Source: Natranaerofaba carboxydovora (GTDB taxonomy: Bacteria > Bacillota > Natranaerobiia > Natranaerobiales > Natranaerofabaceae). Taken from it: a stretch of DNA of 64,000 bases. Shown here one piece after another: positions 1 through 10,450 of the stretch. The translations under genes and the position numbers were made by a program. Within the stretch, counting starts at the first letter, position 1. Every line of letters starts with the position of its first letter. Location of the stretch: assembly GCF_022539405.1 (NCBI RefSeq), contig NZ_CP054394.1, positions 2,302,501 through 2,366,500 of the forward strand. Direction: 5' to 3'. Under the pieces are notes generated by a model. That model had not been told where the DNA came from. It ran no database searches and saw only the letters and a list, made by a program, of their open reading frames with translations.

Positions 1-3
1 TTT

Positions 4-813
4 TTATTTCAATTTATTTGCTATAGCTTTTCTATCTTCATAAGTATAAAAATACTCAAAACCAGTTTCCAAAAGTAATTCATGAGCATGCTGAATTTTA
101 TCTCCTATCTCTTCTTCACTATGAGCATCAGAACCTATGGTGATAACCTCTCCGCCTAGCTCTTTATATCTTTCCAAAACTTCAAAAGATGGTAAAGGCG
201 TCAATAAGCCGTATCTGTAGCCTGATGTATTTAGCTCGATACCCTTCCCTTTATCGATTATTAGTCTTAATATATCATCGATCATGGGTTTAAGTTCATA
301 AGTAAAAATTATATCATTTTTCCCTTTAAATCTTTTTATATAACGCCTCATTAGATCAAGATGACCAAGGCAGTCAAAGTTATCATAATTCTCTAGGCAG
401 TAGTACATTTCTTCTAAATATAGTTTGTATGCTTTTTCGGCAGATATCGACTTATGAAAACCCCAGTCATTTACCTCTACTCCATTCACCTCGTGCAAAG
501 ATGCCAGCACAAAATCATAGGAGTGAGCCTTGATATATTCTTTACTTGCATTCAAGGTGCTTCTAGACAAACCAAGCTCTACTCCTATTTTAATCTTAGG
601 GCAATCTTTTTTCATAGAAACTTCCTTGATCTCTTCAAAATACTTTTTAGTATATTCTTTGAGAGACTCTATACTACCGCCATCTAAATCATCTGGCTCC
701 AAATGATCTGTTATACAAATTTCCTTAATGTTTTTCTTTTTTGCTTCTTCTATCAATTCCCTAATATCCATATTAGAATCATCCGAGAATTTGGTATGGA
801 CGTGATAATCCAC
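4..813 (-). CDS. PHP-domain phosphoesterase, histidinol-phosphatase (HisJ/HisK) type
   Basis: A 269-residue PHP-domain hydrolase that would remove phosphate from a small substrate, classically histidinol phosphate. Visible metal-site motifs are DYHVHT at the N-terminus, CITDH near residue 35, a conserved Glu in GVELGL, LASLHE, GHLD and IGSDAHS near the C-terminus, all in the order expected for the family. Length fits HisJ-type enzymes. No other his gene is nearby, so the substrate is uncertain. The first ordinary start codon is GTG at 813, but it lies about 30 nt from the good ribosome site AAAGGAG (about 843-849). That site is 8 nt from an in-frame ATA at 834-832, which would add seven residues (see findings). 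The gene is complete at the window edge, with its stop at 4-6. Confidence 0.85.
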   Translation of the reverse strand: MDYHVHTKFSDDSNMDIRELIEEAKKKNIKEICITDHLEPDDLDGGSIESLKEYTKKYFEEIKEVSMKKDCPKIKIGVELGLSRSTLNASKEYIKAHSYDFVLASLHEVNGVEVNDWGFHKSISAEKAYKLYLEEMYYCLENYDNFDCLGHLDLMRRYIKRFKGKNDIIFTYELKPMIDDILRLIIDKGKGIELNTSGYRYGLLTPLPSFEVLERYKELGGEVITIGSDAHSEEEIGDKIQHAHELLLETGFEYFYTYEDRKAIANKLK

Positions 814-872
814 TAGATTAGTTACAGCAGATATATTACCATCTCCTTTTACTTATATACTGCTTTTGCTTT

Positions 873-2534
873 TTACTCTAATACTGCCCCGGTACTTGCC
901 GATTTAACCAGTCTAGCATATCTAGCCAGATAACCTTTATTAACTTTTAATGGAGGTTTCTCAAATTCTTCTCTTCTCTTTTTTAGCTCTTCTTCTGATA
1001 GCTCTACATTTAACTTTCTTTCAGGTATATCTATCTCAATAATGTCCCCATCACGAAGTAGACCTATCTCCCCTTCTTCCATCGCTTCTGGTGAAATATG
1101 TCCAATAGCCGCTCCCCTGGTAGCCCCCGAAAATCTACCGTCTGTAAGAAGAGCTACATCTTTATCAAGGCCCATTCCAGCTATAGCAGAGGTTGGGCTT
1201 AACATTTCTTTCATACCAGGACCACCCTTTGGTCCCTCATACCTTATTACCACAACATCTTTTTCTTTTATTTTCCCATCAAAAATTGCCTCAATCGCTT
1301 CCTCTTCAGAATCAAAAACCTTCGCGGGACCTTTATGTCTAAGCATCTCTTCTGCAACAGCAGACTCCTTAACAACTGCACCCTCAGGAGCCAAATTCCC
1401 TTTAAGAATCGCAAGCCCTCCTGTAGGCCTATGGGGAGAATCAATGGGCTTTATAACATTTTCATCTTCAATTTCTTTATCTTTTACATTTTCCCCAATT
1501 GTCTTCCCTGTTATTGTTTTGGCATTCTCATCAAGCAAATCACCCTTTATAAGCTCATTCATAAGGGAAGGTATGCCTCCTGCCTCATGAAAATCCTCCA
1601 TATGATGTTCACCACTAGGACTTAACTTCGTTAAATAAGGTGTATCCCCACTTATTTCATCAAACAAATCTAACTCCAAGGATATGCCCGCTTCATTTGC
1701 AATAGCAGGAAGATGAAGCACGGTATTAGAAGAACCAGCCATTGCCATATCAACAGCTATCGCATTTTTAAAAGCAGATAGGGTCAGTACATCCAAAGGC
1801 TTAAGATCACTTTCCAAACAGTTCATCACTTGTTTCCCTGCTTCTCTTGCAAGCCTAAGCCTCTCACCGCTGTGTGCCATAGCTGTACCATTATATGATA
1901 GACCCATTCCAAGAGCTTCTGTCAAACAGTTCATACTATTAGCTGTAAAAAGCCCAGCACATGACCCACATCCAGGACAGGTCTTTTCTGCCACAGCTTC
2001 AAGTTCCTGTTCATCTATCTTGCCATTTTTGTATGCCCCTACCCTCTCTATACAATTGCTAAAATCAAGCTTTTCACCTTTAAGTTTCCCGGCTTTCATC
2101 GGACCACCACTTACCACAACGCTAGGAATATTAAGCCTTGCAGCAGCCATCAACATCGCCGGTGTGATTTTGTCACAGTTGGTAATAAGAACTAAACCGT
2201 CAAGGCCGTGTGCCATAGCCATAGATTCTATAGAATCACAGATAAGCTCCCTGCTTGCGAGGGGATAGCGCATCCCTTCATGCCCCATGGCTATGCCATC
2301 ACAAATTCCAATTGCAGGAAACTCAAGGGGAGTGCCCCCATTCATCGTTACCCCTTTTTTTGCTTCCACTGCTATCTCATCAAGGTGTTTATGACCCGGA
2401 ACTATTTCATTTTGAGAATTAACAATCCCTATCAAAGGACGTTCTATCTCTTCTTTACCATAACCCATACCATAAAAAAGGGCTCTTGCCGGTGCACCTT
2501 TAGGACCTTTTTTTACTACATCACTACGCCTCAT
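873..2534 (-). CDS. ilvD: Dihydroxy-acid dehydratase
   Basis: Converts 2,3-dihydroxy-isovalerate or 2,3-dihydroxy-3-methylvalerate to the 2-keto acid in valine, leucine and isoleucine synthesis. Diagnostic blocks are [58 protein letters not shown] and TDGRFSG. The NEIVPGH segment has Gly where [2Fe-2S] dehydratases have a cluster Cys, so this resembles the oxygen-sensitive E. coli type; that reading is from family knowledge. The start is placed at the ATG at 2534: AAAGGAGAGG lies 9 nt before it, whereas the ATG eight codons earlier has no ribosome site. The product is 553 residues. No ilvB, ilvC or leu genes are adjacent, so the gene looks monocistronic. Confidence 0.95.
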   Translation of the reverse strand: MRRSDVVKKGPKGAPARALFYGMGYGKEEIERPLIGIVNSQNEIVPGHKHLDEIAVEAKKGVTMNGGTPLEFPAIGICDGIAMGHEGMRYPLASRELICDSIESMAMAHGLDGLVLITNCDKITPAMLMAAARLNIPSVVVSGGPMKAGKLKGEKLDFSNCIERVGAYKNGKIDEQELEAVAEKTCPGCGSCAGLFTANSMNCLTEALGMGLSYNGTAMAHSGERLRLAREAGKQVMNCLESDLKPLDVLTLSAFKNAIAVDMAMAGSSNTVLHLPAIANEAGISLELDLFDEISGDTPYLTKLSPSGEHHMEDFHEAGGIPSLMNELIKGDLLDENAKTITGKTIGENVKDKEIEDENVIKPIDSPHRPTGGLAILKGNLAPEGAVVKESAVAEEMLRHKGPAKVFDSEEEAIEAIFDGKIKEKDVVVIRYEGPKGGPGMKEMLSPTSAIAGMGLDKDVALLTDGRFSGATRGAAIGHISPEAMEEGEIGLLRDGDIIEIDIPERKLNVELSEEELKKRREEFEKPPLKVNKGYLARYARLVKSASTGAVLE

Positions 2535-2582
2535 AATTGTTAACCTCTCCTTTAACATAAAATATTTTATAAAAACATGACA

Positions 2583-2620
2583 TTGATTCTAATGCAAAAA
2601 TTCTATTCACAATAAGCTAA
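2583..2620. repeat. Repeat family A, half copy (left arm)
   Basis: Matches the left arm of the palindromic repeat whose full copies lie at 55010-55106 and 59943-60044: TTGATTCTAATGCAAAAATTC followed by TATTCACA and AAGCTAA. The matching right arm is missing. It lies between divergent ilvD and the amidohydrolase gene. Confidence 0.6.
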
Positions 2621-2786
2621 AATTTGGCAAATCACTTTAAAAAATACTCGCCATATTATTATAAATCTATATTTAGAAATACTCTTAATAAAAATAAACT
2701 CCTGCTAAAAAGTAAATCAAATTTTATTTGCAATTAAGAAACAAATTATAATATTATAAAACAAAGGGGAGGAAAGGGGATCTGTT

Positions 2787-3704
2787 ATGAATATCAAAAA
2801 ACCTGAAGTTTTTCGAGAAGATAAATACAATAAGCCCGATTACTGGCAAATCCATAAAAAAAGGGTCGAAAGCTTGACCGAAAACCTAAATGATATTTTA
2901 GAAGACAAACCTTTTACAGACACTCATATCCACCTTTATCCGCCAAAATTATTTAACGCAATTTTTAACTGGTTTGACTGGGCAGGCTGGGTAATCCCTT
3001 ACAAAAAAGATACAGACAGCCTTTATAAATATTTAGAACTAGCAGGAATCAAAAGAAGTTTTTTGCTTCTGTATGCACACAAACCAGACATATCTTATTC
3101 TCTTAACAAATGGGCAAAGGATTTTTGCATAGATAAGATGCTCCTACCTTTCGGGTGTATTCATCCAGGCGACAAGGACCTAGACAGAATTCTAGGAGAA
3201 GTTCTTGATAACTGGAGCTTCCCCGGTATCAAGCTCCATCTTTTAGTACAAAAAATAAGAGCTGATGACTCTTCCCTCTCTCCTGTATACGAAGCACTAA
3301 ACAAAAGGGATAAGTGCCTTATAATTCATGCAGGCACCTGCCCCTATCCTGAGAGCCATTTAAGTATTGATTATCTTTATAACGTCCTAAAAAAGTTTCC
3401 ATATTTAAGAGTTCAGATAGCACATCTTGGCCTATACGAATTAGACAAATCATATTACCTGGCCAAAAACTACGAAAATGTATACTTAGACACTTCTTTC
3501 ATCCTGGGTAACCCGGCATTTCCCCTGGGAAATTACATGGAAAAAATTTTAGATCTTGAAGACAAAATAGTATATGGAAGTGATTTCCCTTTAATTAAGC
3601 ATGACATGGTAAAAGGAATCGAAAAAATATTAGAGCTAGAACTAGACAAAGACTTTTACCAAAAGTTATTTTCAACAAATGCCACTAAATTTTTGGGGTC
3701 CTAG
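2787..3704 (+). CDS. Amidohydrolase-family metal-dependent hydrolase (Amidohydro_2 type)
   Basis: A 305-residue TIM-barrel hydrolase. The metal-binding HxH lies in FTDTHIHLYP (about residues 46-55), with later metal or active-site blocks IIHAGTCPYP, VQIAHLGLYE and VYGSDFPLIKH. These match the Amidohydro_2 superfamily, which includes decarboxylases and lactonases. The substrate cannot be told. A strong ribosome site (AAAGGGGAGGAAAGGGG) precedes the ATG. The gene converges with the CoA-transferase gene and the two overlap by 4 nt at their 3' ends, so no separate terminator fits between them. Confidence 0.8.
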   Translation: MNIKKPEVFREDKYNKPDYWQIHKKRVESLTENLNDILEDKPFTDTHIHLYPPKLFNAIFNWFDWAGWVIPYKKDTDSLYKYLELAGIKRSFLLLYAHKPDISYSLNKWAKDFCIDKMLLPFGCIHPGDKDLDRILGEVLDNWSFPGIKLHLLVQKIRADDSSLSPVYEALNKRDKCLIIHAGTCPYPESHLSIDYLYNVLKKFPYLRVQIAHLGLYELDKSYYLAKNYENVYLDTSFILGNPAFPLGNYMEKILDLEDKIVYGSDFPLIKHDMVKGIEKILELELDKDFYQKLFSTNATKFLGS

Positions 3705-4873
3705 ATTATTTTATCCTCTTTCAAATTAGTAATCTCATCTTCACCGAAACCTAGTTCTTGTAAAACCTCTTCAGTATGTTCACCGTATTCTGGAGGCTGT
3801 CTGTGCTCTCTTTTTTCTTCCTCACTAAATTTAATAGGAGTATCTACAACTTTTACATTACCACCCCTTGGATGAGGTATGTCCTTAAGAACTTTCCTAT
3901 GTTTTATCTGAGGATTATTTTCTAGTTCATCTAGGTCAAGGACAGGATCACAGCACACATCCTCATTAGCAAAGATCTCTTCCCATTCTTCTCGGGTCTT
4001 AGATAAAAATATGTTTTTTACTTCATCTTTTACTTCTTCTTCTTCAGACAGCCTTTTCGAAATCAAATCCTCTCTTTTAACCACCTTACAAAAATCTTCC
4101 CAAAATTTTGGCTCAAGGGCCGCTAGAGCCATATGTTTACCATCTTTGGTAGGGTAGACATTATAGCATGGTAGCTTACCACTAAGGGTAGCCTCTCCCC
4201 TTTTTAGGTCTTCACTTATTCCAAGCTGAGATATGAGCATTGTCGCAAAAGAAACAGCACCATCAAGCATAGATATATCTATATACTGACCTTTGCCTGT
4301 TTTTTCACGGTTATACAAAGCAGCCAAAATTCCAGGCACCGCCATCAAAGAACCTCCACCTATATCTCCTATTTGTACTGGAGGTATAACAGGGTCTTTG
4401 TCTTTTTCGCCAGTTAACCCCACAATTCCAGACAGTGAAGTAAAGTTCAAATCATGTCCTGACTTATCCCTATAAGGTCCATCCTGCCCATATCCAGATA
4501 TAGAACAAAGTATTACCCCTGGGTTTTTCTCCTTAAGTGTTTCATACCCAATACCTAACTTCTCCATAATGCCAGGCCTAAATCCTTCTACCACCACATC
4601 GTATTCCTGAATTAGTTTAAAAAGTATCTCCTTGCCCTTTTCGCTTTTTAAATTTAATTTTATCGCCCTTTTATTCCTATTAAGCCCCCAAAATAACGGA
4701 CTTTCTTCAAGGCCTTCAAAATGCGGCTCAAGCCACCTCATATAATCCCCAAGCCAAGGATCCTCTACCTTCAAAACATCTGCACCCATATCACCAAGCA
4801 TTTGAGTAGCAAAACCTCCGGGCAAAAGCCTTGATAAATCAAGTATCTTAACATCCTTTAACAATGAATACAT
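3701..4873 (-). CDS. CaiB/BaiF-type (class III) CoA transferase
   Basis: A 390-residue member of the family that moves CoA between carboxylic acids or racemises 2-methylacyl-CoAs. Evidence is the N-terminal VKILDLSRLLPGGFATQMLGD block, GADVLKVEDP, RNKRAIKLNLKSEKG, the VVVEGFRPGIMEKLGIGY block that precedes the CoA site, SISGYGQDGPYRDKSGHD, and GQYIDISMLDGAVSF. In VEDP the Asp is in the region of the catalytic Asp of formyl-CoA transferase, but I cannot assign it without an alignment. Whether it is a transferase or an alpha-methylacyl-CoA racemase is unresolved. GGGGGAAG precedes the ATG at a longish spacing. It could serve branched acyl-CoA metabolism with the operon at 20.3-28.0 kb; that link is inference. 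Confidence 0.85.
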   Translation of the reverse strand: MYSLLKDVKILDLSRLLPGGFATQMLGDMGADVLKVEDPWLGDYMRWLEPHFEGLEESPLFWGLNRNKRAIKLNLKSEKGKEILFKLIQEYDVVVEGFRPGIMEKLGIGYETLKEKNPGVILCSISGYGQDGPYRDKSGHDLNFTSLSGIVGLTGEKDKDPVIPPVQIGDIGGGSLMAVPGILAALYNREKTGKGQYIDISMLDGAVSFATMLISQLGISEDLKRGEATLSGKLPCYNVYPTKDGKHMALAALEPKFWEDFCKVVKREDLISKRLSEEEEVKDEVKNIFLSKTREEWEEIFANEDVCCDPVLDLDELENNPQIKHRKVLKDIPHPRGGNVKVVDTPIKFSEEEKREHRQPPEYGEHTEEVLQELGFGEDEITNLKEDKII

Positions 4874-5030
4874 AAAACCATGCTTCCCCCAATCTTAATT
4901 TTAATTTTTTTATTAACATTGCTAACCATTCATTTGATATAACTATTAATCACTCTTATAGATTCTATCACAATTATCAGAATTTTTTAATAATGTTCTG
5001 TTATAGTTCATTGTTAATATTTATTGTAAA

Positions 5031-5117
5031 CACCTGCCTGCTACCATAAATGAGCTTTTAATTTGCGAGATTTTTAGCACAAATAAGTTCCCCCGACATG
5101 TTGGTAGCAGGCAGGTG
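5031..5117. repeat. Repeat family B, copy 1 (16-bp perfect stem)
   Basis: Left arm CACCTGCCTGCTACCA at 5031-5046 is perfectly complementary to the right arm at 5102-5117, around a 55-nt A/T-rich centre. A second copy lies at 34012-34092 and a partial one near 56977-57025. About 25 nt upstream of the stem are also alike in copies 1 and 2, so the unit may be longer than the hairpin. It sits between two minus-strand genes (MFS upstream, CoA transferase downstream). Confidence 0.9.
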
Positions 5118-5131
5118 CTCTGACATCTCAT

Positions 5132-6289
5132 TTAGAACCTTCCCATCAAAGTAAACCTAAACATGACCAAAGATGCCAGAACTATTAATAAACCAAACAG
5201 CATAAAAGACAAAGGAAAACCTATAATGCCTAATATTCCACCAAAAATAAAAGAAGAAATAGCTATAGACATATCAATAGTACTTTCGAAAAACGATAGA
5301 GCAGTAGCTCTTGTTTTGTCCTGGCTCCTATCTACAAGCCAGGCAGCAATTGCAGTTATAGCACCGCTAAAGCCAAAACCAACAAAAAAGCTGCTAAGAT
5401 AAAAGACCAAAGATGACAATGGTAATATCACATATATACCGACCCCTATCCCTGCGCTGATAAGACAGGGCCATACCACTCTCGCCCTACCAAAAATATC
5501 AGACAAATAGCCGGCCGCAAGATTGGCGAATATGCCAAACACCCCAAAGAAAGTAAAGTAAATTGCAGGATTGTCCATATTCATCACCTGAGAAACATAA
5601 ATCGAACTAAATGTAAATATCACACCATGAGAAAAGGCTCCAAGAGAGGTAGCAATATAGATAGGCCACAAATTTTTATCTCTTAACACTTTTATATTCT
5701 TTTCTACCTCTTCTTTTATACCAGAAGTCTTTTGTGCCTCAAAGGCTGGAGGTGTTATCATAGTTCCAAGAATAAAAGCTGCTACTCCTATGCCAAAACT
5801 AACTATGAACCAGGCATCAAAATTATAAGCATCCTTTAATTGCATAGCGATAGCAGGACCAAGAAGAAGAGCAAGAGTATTAACAAGCCTGTACATACCT
5901 AGATAACTGCCTCTTTTGTCCGGGGGAGAGATATCAGCAGTAAGAGACGTTCCTGCCGAAAAATAAGCAGCAAGGCCTACTGCCTGATACACCCTTGCCA
6001 TTATCAAAGAAAACACACTATTACTAATCATAAACAGCAAAGGAGCAGTAGCAAAGGCAAATATTCCAATCAAAAGGGGAACCTTCCTCCCTCTACTATC
6101 TGCCATAGGTCCAAAATAAAACCTCAAAAGAACAGCAGCAATAAAAAAAACAGTGTTTTGTAACCCCGCATAGAATTCATTGCCACCAAGCTCTATCACA
6201 TGAATAGGGGCTGTAACAAGAGTCGCAAAAAAATTAATAAATGTTAGTAGTGCAGCACCCAAAAGTAACAAAAAGTTCTTGTTTGTCAT
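5132..6289 (-). CDS. MFS transporter
   Basis: A 385-residue integral membrane transporter of the major facilitator superfamily with about 12 hydrophobic segments. The loop between segments 2 and 3 carries the family motif as GPMADSRGRKVPL (residues near 60-72), and the matching loop in the second half reads GYLSDIFGRARVV. No cytosolic domain is added. The start ATG has TTAGGAGATG 8 nt before it. Family members expel drugs or move sugars and organic anions; nothing in the sequence fixes the substrate. Repeat B copy 1 follows its 3' end. Confidence 0.85.
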   Translation of the reverse strand: MTNKNFLLLLGAALLTFINFFATLVTAPIHVIELGGNEFYAGLQNTVFFIAAVLLRFYFGPMADSRGRKVPLLIGIFAFATAPLLFMISNSVFSLIMARVYQAVGLAAYFSAGTSLTADISPPDKRGSYLGMYRLVNTLALLLGPAIAMQLKDAYNFDAWFIVSFGIGVAAFILGTMITPPAFEAQKTSGIKEEVEKNIKVLRDKNLWPIYIATSLGAFSHGVIFTFSSIYVSQVMNMDNPAIYFTFFGVFGIFANLAAGYLSDIFGRARVVWPCLISAGIGVGIYVILPLSSLVFYLSSFFVGFGFSGAITAIAAWLVDRSQDKTRATALSFFESTIDMSIAISSFIFGGILGIIGFPLSFMLFGLLIVLASLVMFRFTLMGRF

Positions 6290-6396
6290 CTAGTTCATCT
6301 CCTAAATTGTTTAAATAACTGGCAAATCCAAATTTAAGTTTAACAAATTGGCTGAGAATTGACAAAAAATTTATAAAAAATGTTAAAATATAAATG

Positions 6397-6436
6397 TGAT
6401 TCTGATGCAAAATTATATGAGCGAGTTTAGTTTATA
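6397..6436. repeat. Repeat family A, half copy
   Basis: TGATTCTGATGCAAAATTATATGAGCGAGTTTA matches the reverse complement of the right arm of repeat A, with two small deletions. It lies upstream of the carbonic anhydrase gene. Confidence 0.55.
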
Positions 6437-6504
6437 ACTTAAGTGCTAATTGGTCAGACTTTTATGTTAATCTAGCAATATTTATTTGAAAGGGGTTAAA
6501 AACA

Positions 6505-7044
6505 ATGATATTACCTTATAAAGACAAATACCCTGAAATCAAAGATAGTTCTTTTATAGCTAGCAGTGCCATAATTACCGGTGATGTTAAAGTTGGCAAA
6601 AAAACAAGCATATGGTATGGTTGTGTAATAAGAGGAGACGTAGCGCCAACAATAATTGGTGACGGGGTAAACATACAAGATAATACTATCTTACATCAAA
6701 GCCCTGAACTGCCGGTCATAATTGAAGATGGTGTAACTGTTGGTCATAACGTGGTCCTTCATGCCTGCAAGGTCAGAAAAAACGCCTTAATAGGTATAAG
6801 CAGTACAGTATTAGATAATGCAGAAATTGGCGAAGGAGCCATGGTGGCTGCAGGAAGTGTAGTGCCACCTAGTAAAAGTATCCCACCAAAAACTCTAGTG
6901 ATGGGGTCGCCTGCCAAAGTTATTCGCGAGCTAACAGAAGGTGAAATTGAGGAAATGAATAGGATTAGAAATAGTTACGAAGAGAGAGGTCAGTATTATA
7001 AAAAACTAGAAGAAGACTATTTTAATAGTGAGGAAGGTGTATAA
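6505..7044 (+). CDS. Gamma-class carbonic anhydrase-like protein
   Basis: A 179-residue left-handed beta-helix protein. The hexapeptide ladder runs from about residue 15 to 135 (VKVGKKTSIWYGCVIRGD, IGDGVNIQDNTILH, IEDGVTVGHNVVLHACKV). The three zinc-ligand histidines of the family are present: H64 in ILHQ, H81 in GHNV and H86 in LHAC; the last two are spaced 5 apart, as in Cam. It lacks the long acidic loop of Cam, as most YrdA/PaaY-type relatives do. It may hydrate CO2, but many relatives are inactive or bind other ligands. The next gene starts 2 nt after the stop, so the two are probably translationally coupled. Confidence 0.85.
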   Translation: MILPYKDKYPEIKDSSFIASSAIITGDVKVGKKTSIWYGCVIRGDVAPTIIGDGVNIQDNTILHQSPELPVIIEDGVTVGHNVVLHACKVRKNALIGISSTVLDNAEIGEGAMVAAGSVVPPSKSIPPKTLVMGSPAKVIRELTEGEIEEMNRIRNSYEERGQYYKKLEEDYFNSEEGV

Positions 7045-7046
7045 GT

Positions 7047-7922
7047 ATGGTTTACAGCACTCCTTTGTACAGACCACCAAGTGAAGCTTCAAGCCTAATA
7101 CTCCAGATCACCCATGGATGTTCCCATAACGCGTGTACTTTTTGTGGAATGTACAAAGAAAAAAAGTTTTACATCAAAAGCCTAAAAGAAATAAAAAGCC
7201 ATATCGACGAGCTTGCTAACGACCCAAGGATTATAAAAAGAATATTCTTAGCAGATGGTAATGCCCTGGCTGTAGATACAGACACCCTGGTCAAAACCCT
7301 TAACTATATTAAAGAAAAATTTCCAAACGTTGAAAGAATCTCGATTTATGCTGGACCAAAGGATGTTTTAGACAAGACCGATAAAGAGTTAAAAACTCTT
7401 GGAGAAAACGGCTTAGAGCTTTATTACCTGGGGATCGAAAGTGGAAGCGATAAAATACTAAAAATGGTTAACAAAGGGGTAACAGTCGAGGAAATGATAG
7501 AGGCAGGACAAAAAATCATGAACAATGATCTAAAACTTTCTGCAACTATTATCTTAGGTCTTGGTGGAAAAGAATTAATAAAAGAACATGCAGTAGAAAC
7601 AGCCAAAGTAACAAACAAAATAAACCCTACTTATCTTGGAGCACTAACCCTGATGGTAGACCCTAGATCCTCACTACACAAAAAAATAGAAAAGGGTGAA
7701 TTTCAACCATTAGATTCAGTAGAAATACTTCAAGAGTTAGAAATCCTCCTAGAAAATTTTGAACTAGAAAATACAGTTTTTAGATCTAACCACGCTTCTA
7801 ACTACTTACCCCTTAAGGGCACATTAAATAAAGACCGGGACAAACTTTTAGATATGATTAGATCAGCACTAAAAAATCCTAAAAAAGCAGGACTAAGACC
7901 AGATCATTTAAGAGGCTTATAA
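7047..7922 (+). CDS. Radical SAM protein
   Basis: A 291-residue protein with a single radical-SAM domain. The cluster motif is HGCSHNACTFCGMYK near residues 24-38. It reads C-x4-C-x2-C instead of the textbook C-x3-C-x2-C, a spacing seen in some members of the large COG1032-like group. Downstream are FLADGNAL (the GGE-like strand), YYLGIESGSDKILK (SAM ribose contact) and ATIILGLGG. No B12-binding or extra cluster domain is visible. It is the second gene of a two-gene operon with the gamma-carbonic anhydrase and is followed by a strong terminator. The reaction is unknown. Confidence 0.85.
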   Translation: MVYSTPLYRPPSEASSLILQITHGCSHNACTFCGMYKEKKFYIKSLKEIKSHIDELANDPRIIKRIFLADGNALAVDTDTLVKTLNYIKEKFPNVERISIYAGPKDVLDKTDKELKTLGENGLELYYLGIESGSDKILKMVNKGVTVEEMIEAGQKIMNNDLKLSATIILGLGGKELIKEHAVETAKVTNKINPTYLGALTLMVDPRSSLHKKIEKGEFQPLDSVEILQELEILLENFELENTVFRSNHASNYLPLKGTLNKDRDKLLDMIRSALKNPKKAGLRPDHLRGL

Positions 7923-7961
7923 GCCTGCATAGCTTATAGGGTCAATATTATAATTGTTCAT

Positions 7962-7990
7962 AAAAGCCCTTTCGGGGCTTTTGTTATTTT
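7962..7990 (+). terminator. Rho-independent terminator
   Basis: AAAAGCCCTTTCGGGGCTTTT forms a short GC-rich hairpin followed by TTGTTATTTTT, 40 nt after the radical SAM stop codon. Confidence 0.85.
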
Positions 7991-8323
7991 TCTGTATTAA
8001 TATAATTTATGTTTATATTAATTTTTATTATATCAGGTCTTTATACATTTTTATTTATATTTTTATATATTGACATTATTACCTATCATAATTGGGACCA
8101 TTAATAACAATTTTCGAGGAAAATTAAAAAAATTCGATATTTTAGGTCGATTTTCTCATTTCATATTATCTTCCATGAAGATTAGTAAGTAATTTATCAG
8201 AAAATCATTACTTTTATACTATTACTTGTTGTTTTTTTATGGTTTAAAATAAGGCATAAAACATGTTTCGAAAATTTTTTTATTATTTCTACTAAAATCT
8301 AGACTTCAGGAGGGAAACTGCTA
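7991..8323. other. Long A/T-rich leader before the chemoreceptor gene
   Basis: No gene is visible. The stretch is very A/T-rich. A weak hairpin can form around 8117-8159 (GAGGAAAAT against ATTTTCTC with an inner TCGA/TCGA pair). TTGACA at 8070-8075 has no good -10 at the right distance. The ribosome site CAGGAGGG precedes the gene at about 8307-8314. Confidence 0.4.
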
Positions 8324-10417
8324 ATGAAATCAATGTTAAACAGTTTAAAAGGAAAACTAATAATGTTATTCCTTTTAGTTGGCTTAATACCTATTTTGGC
8401 TGTAGGTATTATTTCTTTTATTTCCGCAGAAGATAATTTAAGGGAAGAAGTATCAAATTCTATGGAGATGTATTCAGAGATTTCAAATGAACAATTAAGT
8501 GAATTTTTCGAAGAAAGAGAAGGAGATGTAATAACTTTTTCCCAGGTTGAAGATGTAAGGACAAGCCTGGAAACCTTAAGAGATGCAGATTGGGATACTA
8601 ATGATGAAGAGTGGCAGGAAAGAATAGATGTCCTACATAACATTAGTCATACTATAGAAGATGAATTTGGTTATTCTTTTATATTTTTCACAGATCCTGA
8701 AGGAGAGATTGTCTATGGTACCATCGAGGATACCATAGGTGAAGATATTTCCATGAGAGATTACATCCAGACCTCTCTTGAAGGTGAAGTTAATTGGGAC
8801 GAGTTCTTTTACTCCGAAATCATCGACCAAAATGCTCTTGTCGTATCAGGGCCTGTACACGGCCTGGATGGTGAAATAATAGGTACTATTAATTTGATGT
8901 TTGGTGATGAACACATTAATCAGACAATTCATGAAGGAATAGACATTATTGGCGATACTGCAAACGCTTACCTTATCAATGAAGAAGGATTATTGCAAAC
9001 GAATACATTAAGAGGCGAATATCAAGAAGATGCAGTTCTTCAAGAGTATGTAGAAAGCAGCGGTATAGAAGTACTAAAAGATGTTTTGGCACAAGATCTT
9101 GAAGAGGAAGAGCTTTTTCAATTCAGTGAACAGATGGAATACGAGGACTATATGGGAAATTCAGTCCTTGGACAGTTAGGTATTACAGTACTTGGAGATA
9201 CCCCTGTCGGTTATGTTATAGAGGTAGAGCAAGATGAAGCTTTTGCCGGAGCAGCAGAACTACAGAATTATCTATTAATTGTTGGCTTTATAGTAGCTGC
9301 AATAGTTGCTATTACCGGTTATATGATCGGGGGTAAATTTTCAAACCCAATTATTCAAGCTGCAGAGCATGCAGAAAAAATAGCATCAGGCAATCTTCAA
9401 GATGACATCTCAAAAGAGCATCTTAAGAGAAAAGATGAAATAGGACAGATGGCTAATTCTCTAAATAATATTTCCAATGCCTTTAAAGATCTAATTGGCA
9501 AAATAAAAGAATCTGCAGAAAAGGCAACGGCTTCTGCAAATGAAATAAATATCGCATTAGATGAATCAAATAAAGGAATGGAAGAAGTAAGCCAGGGTAT
9601 TGAACAGGTATCCGAAGGAGCAGGCGAAAATTCTAACTCTCTTTCTGAGACCAAAAAAGCTATCGAAGATATCTCAAATTCGGCCCAAAACATGGCAAGT
9701 TCAGCAGAAAAAGCTGCCGATAACAGTTCAAGTACAAGCGAAAATGCTGAAAATATTAATAAAATGATGGACAAGTCTTTAGAAAAACTTGATGAAGTTG
9801 GAAAAGGCAGAGATAAAGTCAGGGAAAGTTATCAAGAGGCTGAAAACGCTGTTTCTAATATAACAGAGTTTGTAAACACAATAACAGAAATCTCCGAGCA
9901 GACTAACCTTCTTGCCCTTAATGCTACAATTGAAGCAGCAAGAGCTGGAGAACATGGAAAAGGTTTTGCAGTAGTAGCTGACGAGGTCAGAAAATTAGCC
10001 GAACAATCATCGAAATCTGCCGAAGAAGTTAAGTCAGTTGTAGATGAAGTAAAAAACAAAACTTCAGATGCTTTTAAAGCAGTCGAAGAAACTGAAAAGC
10101 CCATCTCTGAAACTTTAGAAACCATTAACAATGTTAAAGAACGGGTAGATGAAATAACAACTCAAATAAAGGGTATAGATAGTGAAATTCAAAATATTGC
10201 TGCAGGAGCAGAAGAACAATCTGCATCAAGTGAAGAAGTAGAAGCTTCAGTTGACGAAGTACTAAACACCGTAGAAAGCACATCACAAAACGCCGAAAAA
10301 ATAAGCGCATCTACCCAAGAACAAACTGCAAGCTTAGAAGAGATAAGCGCAAGTATGCAAGAACAGCAAGAGGTTATAGAAGGTCTCTTAGAACAAATCA
10401 AATTCTTCAAAACATAA
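8324..10417 (+). CDS. Methyl-accepting chemotaxis protein with extracellular Cache-type sensor
   Basis: A 697-residue transmembrane chemoreceptor. Membrane segment 1 is about residues 12-34 ([20 protein letters not shown]). The extracellular sensor of about 280 residues reads like a double Cache domain ([47 protein letters not shown]-like). Membrane segment 2 is about residues 318-340, then HAMP, then the signalling coiled coil. The hairpin tip that binds CheA/CheW is clear near residue 524 ([19 protein letters not shown], then [15 protein letters not shown]). It relays ligand binding to the flagellar motor; the ligand is unknown. The ectodomain is very acidic, as expected for a high-salt exterior. 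No che gene is adjacent. Confidence 0.95.
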   Translation: MKSMLNSLKGKLIMLFLLVGLIPILAVGIISFISAEDNLREEVSNSMEMYSEISNEQLSEFFEEREGDVITFSQVEDVRTSLETLRDADWDTNDEEWQERIDVLHNISHTIEDEFGYSFIFFTDPEGEIVYGTIEDTIGEDISMRDYIQTSLEGEVNWDEFFYSEIIDQNALVVSGPVHGLDGEIIGTINLMFGDEHINQTIHEGIDIIGDTANAYLINEEGLLQTNTLRGEYQEDAVLQEYVESSGIEVLKDVLAQDLEEEELFQFSEQMEYEDYMGNSVLGQLGITVLGDTPVGYVIEVEQDEAFAGAAELQNYLLIVGFIVAAIVAITGYMIGGKFSNPIIQAAEHAEKIASGNLQDDISKEHLKRKDEIGQMANSLNNISNAFKDLIGKIKESAEKATASANEINIALDESNKGMEEVSQGIEQVSEGAGENSNSLSETKKAIEDISNSAQNMASSAEKAADNSSSTSENAENINKMMDKSLEKLDEVGKGRDKVRESYQEAENAVSNITEFVNTITEISEQTNLLALNATIEAARAGEHGKGFAVVADEVRKLAEQSSKSAEEVKSVVDEVKNKTSDAFKAVEETEKPISETLETINNVKERVDEITTQIKGIDSEIQNIAAGAEEQSASSEEVEASVDEVLNTVESTSQNAEKISASTQEQTASLEEISASMQEQQEVIEGLLEQIKFFKT

Positions 10418-10450
10418 CGAATACGAATAATAATTAAAAGTAAAAAAGCT

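Noticed and set aside
1042-1590. 182-codon Ser/Pro/Ile-rich ORF opposite ilvD
   Set aside because: The coding strand is clearly ilvD; the product is low-complexity and without family motifs.
2535-2786. T-box or other leader control for ilvD
   Set aside because: The gap upstream of ilvD is short, has no terminator hairpin or T-box sequence, and contains only a half copy of repeat A.
7072-7150. Radical SAM gene as inactive because the cluster motif is not C-x3-C-x2-C
   Set aside because: All three Cys are present as C-x4-C-x2-C, a spacing I associate with some COG1032-like proteins, and the rest of the domain is intact.
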